From Naegleria lovaniensis (Eukaryota > Heterolobosea > Eutetramitea > Acrasida > Naegleriidae), in contig NW_025407859.1 of the NCBI RefSeq assembly GCF_003324165.1, positions 124,001 to 188,000 on the forward strand: DNA of 64,000 bases. Reading direction: 5' to 3'. Shown here in pieces: positions 58,275 through 64,000 of the stretch (positions are counted from its first letter, which is position 1; each line of letters begins with the position of its first letter). The notes under the pieces are model-generated. The model was not told where the DNA came from. It saw only the letters and a program-made list of their open reading frames with translations, and did not search any database. The position numbers and the translations under genes are program-made.

Positions 58275-58375
58275 GTGCACACATTCATGCCTTGCCTCTG
58301 GAGTGTTGTGTGACATTGATTTTGTGTTTACAAGGTTTTATTTCGCCCTATTCTACATGGAACCTAATTACGTGC

Positions 58376-59401
58376 TCACTCATGCCTCAATATTGCTTCT
58401 CTTAACTGCTGTAACTTGCTCTGAAATAGAATGGGTCTTATTTTGGAAGACTTATCTTCCATATGATCCTCACCACTCACCTGTATCGGTACCCTAATAA
58501 ATACAGAACCACTGGCTCTTGTTGATTCATCGTCCGCGTCTTTGGCTATTACTGGAGTTTCTGCATTAATTTGACGTAATTTTTTCAACATTTCCATGTC
58601 TAGACAGCTAGTTAGCATGATACGGTCGATCGTTACCTTTTCCTCTTCAAATAAATTAGAAGCATCTACGTTCGTATCAGGAACGAAATATTTACAATTT
58701 TCCAAACAAGATATGGATGGTGGTGCGATCTTTCTTTTCGATGTTTTTTGAGAGGATGACAATTCAAACGGTGCAGAATAGACTTGAGAAATTCTACTTG
58801 TAATAAATAGAGGCTCATCCCATTCCAACTTGTGAACTTTTTGTGACTTGTGGTTGAAATCATTGAATGTTTGCACCATTTCATGAATTTCCTTCTCAAC
58901 ATTTTCCAAATCAAAAAATCTGAGTTCCATTCCAGAAGTTGACGCATCGTGCTCAACAGCATACAGTGTGGACCACTTGGATTGTTGATTCTTTCGATCA
59001 TAGTAGTCAATTTTCCGTAACTTGTCCACCATGTTTTGTTTCCTTCTCATTTCTTCATTCTTTTCCAATTCATTTACAATTGTTTTTTTAAATTTCTTTT
59101 TAAAAGTCGTGAGCGCTTGTTTTTGTAACAGGGTATTTGGTTCTTCCTGTGCCATTTGTTTACTCATCATCATCATGGGACACCACGTGAAATAACATTG
59201 TTCCTTGTCTTGTTTTTTTCTTAGTTTATAAAGAGATCTCCAAGTTCGGATCAATAATTTAATTTTGCATATGGTAATTTCCGTATTGGAATTATTAATG
59301 CTATTCATGAGTATTGGGACTGTTATTTGATGATAAATTTTATCAAAATATTGGGCAGTCTGTTCTTGAAAAATGTTCAATAAGTGTAATCGCTCTTCCA
59401 T
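58376..59401 (-). CDS. Unknown protein with possible 60-nt in-frame intron
   Basis: Open frame of 341 residues, MEERLHLLNIFQEQTAQYF. N-terminus helical, centre basic and coiled-coil-like (FKKKFKKTIVNELEKNEEMR), then acidic. Near the end a sequence of exactly 60 bases (58421-58480) starts GTGAGT after CAG and ends TATTTCAG, so it looks like an intron, but it has no stop and is a multiple of three. Splicing would shorten the protein to 321 residues, giving VPIQ directly followed by SKLQQLREAILRHE. No family recognised. Convergent with the RADX-like gene (101 bases). Confidence 0.5.
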   Translation of the reverse strand: MEERLHLLNIFQEQTAQYFDKIYHQITVPILMNSINNSNTEITICKIKLLIRTWRSLYKLRKKQDKEQCYFTWCPMMMMSKQMAQEEPNTLLQKQALTTFKKKFKKTIVNELEKNEEMRRKQNMVDKLRKIDYYDRKNQQSKWSTLYAVEHDASTSGMELRFFDLENVEKEIHEMVQTFNDFNHKSQKVHKLEWDEPLFITSRISQVYSAPFELSSSQKTSKRKIAPPSISCLENCKYFVPDTNVDASNLFEEEKVTIDRIMLTSCLDMEMLKKLRQINAETPVIAKDADDESTRASGSVFIRVPIQVSGEDHMEDKSSKIRPILFQSKLQQLREAILRHE

Positions 59402-59661
59402 TATATCATTGGTTATTCTTGTTGCAACAACGGGTTCATGAATGAATCATTCGGGAATGAAGAAACAATGATGATTGATAGTTCATAGTAGAAATATTTT
59501 TTTTAATCAACGTAAATTTTACCAATACCTCTTTCTGCCTCCATCCTGAGGAGACGAATCGCAAGAACCATAAGTTGAACAAATCTAAACACGTACCAAC
59601 AAACTCTCTTTCAAATTTTGGCTCTTTTTCAGACTTTGCTGAGCCCGACGTTACAAAAAAA

Positions 59662-61971
59662 ATGAAATCATCAAAAATGATTAGAAAATCTGTTACCTCT
59701 GCCTCCAGAAGCATTTCAACAAATTCATCACACACAACAACAACTTCCGGAGCCAAGTTGCACTACTCGACAAGTACGATGCATGATCGTCATGGCACAA
59801 CCAAGAATTGTTTATTTTCATCATCCTCTCGCTCCATGATGATGATGAACGTAAATTCTTCTCATGCCTCTGCGTTGCTTGTTCGTGGCTTATCAAGAAC
59901 ACAACCCATCTCTTCATCCTACCATACCAATCAATCTGTAACAAGAGAAGAAGTCAAGAAACCACTCTTTGATAAGATTCTCATCGCCAACAGAGGTGAA
60001 ATTGCCTGCAGAGTGATTAAAACAGCTAAAAAGCTCGGTATTCAAACGGTTGCAGTGTATAGTGAAGCCGATGCCAATTCCATGCATGTAGCAATGGCTG
60101 ATGAAGCCTACTTGTTAGGTCCACCTGAATCTAGCCGATCCTATCTATTGGGTGAGAAGATTATTGAAATTGCCAAGAAGAGTGGAGCTCAAGCCATTCA
60201 TCCAGGTTATGGTTTCCTCTCTGAAAACGCCAATTTTGCTAGCCTTTGTGCAAAGAATAGAATTGTGTTTATTGGACCACCTGAAGGAGCAATCATTGCG
60301 ATGGGCTCAAAGAGTGAAAGTAAGAAAATTATGGAAAAGGCCAAGGTTCCAGTCGTTCCGGGCTATCATGGTGATGAACAGGGAGAAGAGAAATTGTTAG
60401 AAGAGGCAAAGAAGATTGGCTTTCCAGTTTTGATTAAAGCAGTGATGGGAGGAGGAGGAAAGGGAATGAAATTGGCCAAGAGTGAAAAGGAATTCAAAGA
60501 AGCTTTGTCTTCGGCAAAACGTGAATCGAAAGCATCCTTTGGTGATGACCGGGTATTGATTGAGAAATATATTCAAACTCCTCGTCACATTGAAATTCAA
60601 GTTTTTGCAGATACTCTCGGAAATTGTGTCTATCTCTTTGAAAGAGATTGCTCTGTTCAGAGAAGACATCAAAAGATTATTGAAGAAGCACCTGCACCAG
60701 GATTGGACGATGCTGTCAGAAAGGCCATGGGTGAAAGTGCTGTAGATGCCGCTCGTGCTGTCGGCTATGTTGGTGCTGGTACTGTTGAATTTATCATGGA
60801 CAATGATGACCAGAAATATTACTTTATGGAAATGAATACACGACTTCAAGTTGAGCACCCTGTGACTGAAATGATTACAGGACAAGATTTAGTCGAATGG
60901 CAAATTGAAGTTGCATCAGGCAATAGATTACCTTTACTCCAGAAAGATTTGAAGAGACGAGGTCACTCATTTGAAGCTCGTATTTATGCTGAAAACCCAG
61001 AAAACAATTTCTTGCCTGGAACTGGTACATTACGTTATTTGAGTCCTCCTGAGGAAGTTGAGGGTGAAGTTAGAGTTGAAACTGGAGTGAGACAAGGCGA
61101 TGAGGTTTCTATTTATTATGACCCAATGATTGCAAAACTTGTGGTTTGGGGAGAAAATAGAGAATTGGCTCTCCGTAAATTGGTTTCATGCTTGAACAGA
61201 TATCATATTTCTGGATTGACAACAAACATTGAATTTTTGAAGAGATTGGCTACCAATCAAAGATTTAGAAATGTTGAATTGGAGACTCACTTTATTCAAA
61301 AGTATTACAATGAGCTTTTCCCAGAAAAGACGATTGATGATTCCATCTTCTTGTTGGCTACTCTCTCCTTAATTGTTAGAAATGACCGTCACACAACTCG
61401 ATCAAGCGATCCATTTGATCTTCTCAAAGGTCTGAGATTCAATCATAACCATGATGAGAACTTTGAGTTCCACCATCCATACAATAAGGATCAAGTGGTT
61501 TCAGTGAGTGTTGAACACTTGTGGGATCCAACCTCAACAACTAAGTTTGTCATGAAAATTGGAAACAATACTCATGTTGTGAGTGGAGCCTACGATGCCA
61601 CAACAAAGGAAATTGTTGCATTTGTTGATGATAGAAAGTTCCACAGTACTCTTGCATTCAGTAATGACCAAAAGACCATTTACATTTTCACCAGAGATGG
61701 TCAACGATATGAAATTGTCCCAGTTTTGGCTGCATTTGAACAAAAGGGAGGAGCTCACATGGGATCCTTAAAGAGTCCAATGCCTGGAAAAGTCACAGCT
61801 GTTATGGCCAAGGAAGGCGACAAGATTGTCAAGGGAGATACTATCCTCGTCATGGAGGCCATGAAGATGGAACACAAGATTGTTGCACCAAAAGATGGTG
61901 TTATTAAGAGTTTACCTTATAGTGTTGGAGATTTGGTTCAAGGTGAAGCTGTTTTGGCTGTTTTGGAGTAA
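59662..61971 (+). CDS. MCCC1: Methylcrotonoyl-CoA carboxylase alpha (biotin-containing) subunit
   Basis: Mitochondrial leucine-degradation enzyme; the alpha subunit carboxylates its own biotin with ATP and bicarbonate. Single exon, 769 residues. I chose the ATG at 59662, after seven A, which starts a basic Ser/Arg-rich presequence (MKSSKMIRKSVTSASRSIST); the frame is open upstream without a start. Biotin carboxylase domain: FDKILIANRGEIACRVIKTA, GGGGKGMK (Gly-rich ATP loop), FERDCSVQRRHQKIIEEAP and EMNTRLQVEHPVTE. BC C-terminus SFEARIYAENPENNFLPGTG. The biotinyl domain has VMEAMKMEH with biotin Lys about 735. The RQGDEVSIYYDPMIAKLVVW and ISGLTTNIEFL segments fit the MCC alpha pattern better than PCC alpha; propionyl-CoA carboxylase is the alternative. 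Confidence 0.88.
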   Translation: MKSSKMIRKSVTSASRSISTNSSHTTTTSGAKLHYSTSTMHDRHGTTKNCLFSSSSRSMMMMNVNSSHASALLVRGLSRTQPISSSYHTNQSVTREEVKKPLFDKILIANRGEIACRVIKTAKKLGIQTVAVYSEADANSMHVAMADEAYLLGPPESSRSYLLGEKIIEIAKKSGAQAIHPGYGFLSENANFASLCAKNRIVFIGPPEGAIIAMGSKSESKKIMEKAKVPVVPGYHGDEQGEEKLLEEAKKIGFPVLIKAVMGGGGKGMKLAKSEKEFKEALSSAKRESKASFGDDRVLIEKYIQTPRHIEIQVFADTLGNCVYLFERDCSVQRRHQKIIEEAPAPGLDDAVRKAMGESAVDAARAVGYVGAGTVEFIMDNDDQKYYFMEMNTRLQVEHPVTEMITGQDLVEWQIEVASGNRLPLLQKDLKRRGHSFEARIYAENPENNFLPGTGTLRYLSPPEEVEGEVRVETGVRQGDEVSIYYDPMIAKLVVWGENRELALRKLVSCLNRYHISGLTTNIEFLKRLATNQRFRNVELETHFIQKYYNELFPEKTIDDSIFLLATLSLIVRNDRHTTRSSDPFDLLKGLRFNHNHDENFEFHHPYNKDQVVSVSVEHLWDPTSTTKFVMKIGNNTHVVSGAYDATTKEIVAFVDDRKFHSTLAFSNDQKTIYIFTRDGQRYEIVPVLAAFEQKGGAHMGSLKSPMPGKVTAVMAKEGDKIVKGDTILVMEAMKMEHKIVAPKDGVIKSLPYSVGDLVQGEAVLAVLE

Positions 61972-62295
61972 CATTTCAGAGTGGTGTTTCATGAGCACAA
62001 TATTTATTTCACTCAATAAAACCACCTATTTATTCAAAGACTTGACACATCCAAGTAAAGACATAGGTATCTACGGTGAAGGTAACTGTTTTTCAAAGAT
62101 GACGAGTTATGACAAGTGGTCACACATCTACGCATCATGCGTTGGCTGTCATCTTTTAGAGCATCATTGGTTTCAACGATGACGAGTTGTTGTATTGACG
62201 ACTTGTGGTCACAATTCAAACACTTCATCATTCACGTCATCTTTCATCATTTAATTTCTCAACACAAGCGAACATTTTGACACTCGCTCAAAAAA
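61972..62295. other. Intergenic
   Basis: 324 bases between two plus-strand genes. It holds a short imperfect repeat (GACAAGTGGTCAC at about 62110 and GACTTGTGGTCAC at about 62201, each near GATGACGAGTT). No gene or RNA recognised. Confidence 0.4.
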
Positions 62296-64000
62296 ATGGC
62301 TCCAAAGCAAACCACCACACCCAAGAAGAAAAAGCAAACCTAAGGGACATCCACCCCCAGTTCATCATCACCACAACCCTCACCTTCATCGACAGGAAAG
62401 AGAAAGACTCCACCTCCAGAAAAAACCAAAAACATTACTGCCAAATATGATGAAGAAAATGATGATCGTCAAGCTATGCTTCCACAAGCATCTCCAACTG
62501 AATCTTCGACCAAGAAGAAACGTACATCCAAAGGTTCATCCTCATTGGCGTCAAGTTCTGTGCTAAATTCAACCAATGTCGTTGGTTCCTCATCCTCCTC
62601 AATTACATCATCCTCTTCAAGCGCTAAACCAAAGGCGATACCAATTCCAATGCCAACGAACGCATTCCAATGCACATGCGAAAGTATTAGCGAAATATTT
62701 AGCAAATTTTTATATGTCATCCCACCGATTCAAAGACCCTATGAATGGGAACCTGAAGATGTGATCAAGTTGTGTCAAGATATTTCAGAAGCTTTGGATC
62801 GACAAGATCGAAGATATTTCTTGGGAAACATATTGTTGAAAAACACTTCTCGGCTTCTTAAGGACAATCTCACACCATATACACTCGAGTCGATTATTGA
62901 CGGACAGCAGAGATTAATTTCACTCTGTATCATTTTTACAGCTCTACGTTCTCTCATTGATCCTGCACATGCAGCGGCAACAGATATTAATCGTTACTTG
63001 AGATCAGAAAAATCCTGGCACAAGCAACAAGAACGAATTTTGATTGAAAATGATCGCCAAGTTTCAAGTGACAACATTTTCTTCAACAAGTACCTCGTTG
63101 ACGGTGAATTTTTTAAGAACATTTCTGATCAGATTACAAAAAAGAACAAGTTTAATGAATATTTGGATGACTTGGAACAGAAGGAAATTATTTATTCACA
63201 ATCCACACGCCAAATCGCTAAAAATCTACTTTGTACCAGATATTTCTTGAAAAAGAAATTTAAGAATGAGGGCCCTTTCAAACCTGCAGCCGCAGCAAAC
63301 AGCCATTCAGCCAGGATAGTCCTCGCTGCCGAAATTATTTTCGGATGCAATCAACAGAATCCTTTGGCATCCGGTTGAAACAGGATTTTTGCGGCTGAGA
63401 TAGGATTTCCCTCTGAAATTTAGTTAGAACAGAAGGTGAAAATGAGTTTGTTATTTTCAGTACTTTGAATTGCCGTGGAAGAGATTTATCTTCAATGGAT
63501 CTTTTAAAGTTGGAATTTGGTAAATATTTCAAAGAAGACACAACTATGAATGCCATGCAACAATGGATTGAAATGTCTCAAGATTTGAAAGAAGATTGTT
63601 TTTCATTGATCTTTGAATGTATTTACATCTCCCGTCCAAAGACAGACGTTACCACCATTCGCACTTCTCATGCACAACGAAATTATGGGAAAATGTTGGA
63701 AGAATTGGCATCCGAGACCTCAATGACACAATTAGAATTTGTGAATAATTTCATGAATCCTCTTTATCAAGCGTTATCAACTTTAAAGAAGAAGGAGGAA
63801 AGAGAAAAGATGGATCCAGTTCTCATCAACAAGCTTCATGTGATTCATTATATTACTGAACATTATTTCCAGAAAGCAGGACGTGAAGCCTCACTTGTGA
63901 TTATGATGCTCCTGTTGGCCATATATCAATGTAGAGAGGAAGAAAAGGAACTCTTTTCAAACACGTTGCATCATGTTACATTGACATGTATTGAAACTCT
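62296..64000 (+). pseudogene. DUF262 (GmrSD N-domain-like) gene with in-frame stop, runs off window
   Basis: The ATG at 62296 follows six A and opens MAPKQTTTPKKKKQT, then an in-frame TAA at 62341-62343; the same frame then stays open to 63375 through a Ser/Pro/Lys-rich linker into the DUF262 core: FLYVIPPIQRPYEWEPEDVI, RYFLGNILL and ESIIDGQQRLISL (the nucleotide-site DGQQR motif). If translation starts at the internal ATG 62476 the domain is intact; the upstream good start makes a nonsense change likely. A second exon from about 63424 (acceptor after CTCTGAAATTTAG) reads RTEGENEFVIFSTLNCRGRD then LSSMDLLK, the expected next DUF262 block, and stays open to 64000. The join between 63230 and 63424 is unresolved. 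In bacteria DUF262 occurs in GmrSD-type restriction of modified DNA; here its role is unknown. Confidence 0.66.

Noticed and set aside
62205-62450. Plus-strand frame of 81 residues overlapping the DUF262 N-terminus
   Set aside because: Different frame from the DUF262 core, and it bridges intergenic and linker sequence; the other frame carries the recognisable domain.
63461-63475. Intron acceptor TTATTTTCAG/TACTTTG in the DUF262 gene
   Set aside because: The frame reads through it as ENEFVIFSTLNCRG, which matches the family; treating it as an acceptor would delete those residues.

Overview
The window reads as nuclear DNA of a free-living amoeboflagellate protist, most like a heterolobosean of the Naegleria type. 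This placement is my inference from coding style, protein content and AT-rich composition; no search was run. Three things support a eukaryotic protist. Genes are dense, run on both strands and are mostly uninterrupted, with occasional short GT-AG introns (commonly GTAAGT or GTATGT donors). Most start codons sit directly after a run of A on the coding strand. The gene set includes an axonemal-type dynein heavy chain, a cytosolic PheRS alpha subunit and mitochondrially targeted enzymes. No rRNA, tRNA, CRISPR array, insertion sequence or bacterial-style operon was seen.

Layout. 1-9.2 kb: the 3'-truncated end of a secreted carboxypeptidase Q-like M28 peptidase (-), a coiled-coil protein, a doubtful 100-residue gene, a four-exon P-type cation ATPase resembling ENA (type IID) pumps, and an F-box-like protein. 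9.2-16.5 kb: an LSm11-like Sm protein, an NAD(P)-binding epimerase-like protein, a sugar-phosphate-isomerase-like TIM barrel (-), a LisH-RasGEF, and PheRS alpha (-). 16.6-30.5 kb: one dynein heavy chain of about 4,585 residues (-). 30.6-30.8 kb: a perfect 21-bp inverted repeat. 31-37.2 kb: a possibly myristoylated protein with two NlpC/P60-like modules, a DUF4139-like protein with an internal ubiquitin-like domain, a PrcB-C-like protein and a small one-TM protein. 37.4-48.8 kb: dihydroxyacetone kinase, unknown proteins, a 1,216-residue Gln/Ser/Thr-rich protein, a PPR-like mitochondrial protein and an acidic helical-repeat protein. 48.9-59.4 kb: a WS/DGAT-type acyltransferase, several unknowns, a protein with a HEPN-like RNxxAH motif, a RADX-like ssDNA-binding protein and an unknown protein with a 60-nt stop-free intron. 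59.6-64 kb: methylcrotonoyl-CoA carboxylase alpha, then a DUF262 gene with an in-frame stop codon that runs off the window.

The genes do not form one pathway; this is an ordinary mixed eukaryotic neighbourhood. The most notable items are the RADX-like gene, the LSm11-like gene, the bacterial-flavoured domains (DUF262, PrcB-C, NlpC/P60-like) and the unexplained hairpin upstream of the dynein gene. Exon boundaries were worked out by hand from splice sites, reading phase and remembered family patterns; those in named families are firmer than those in unknown genes.
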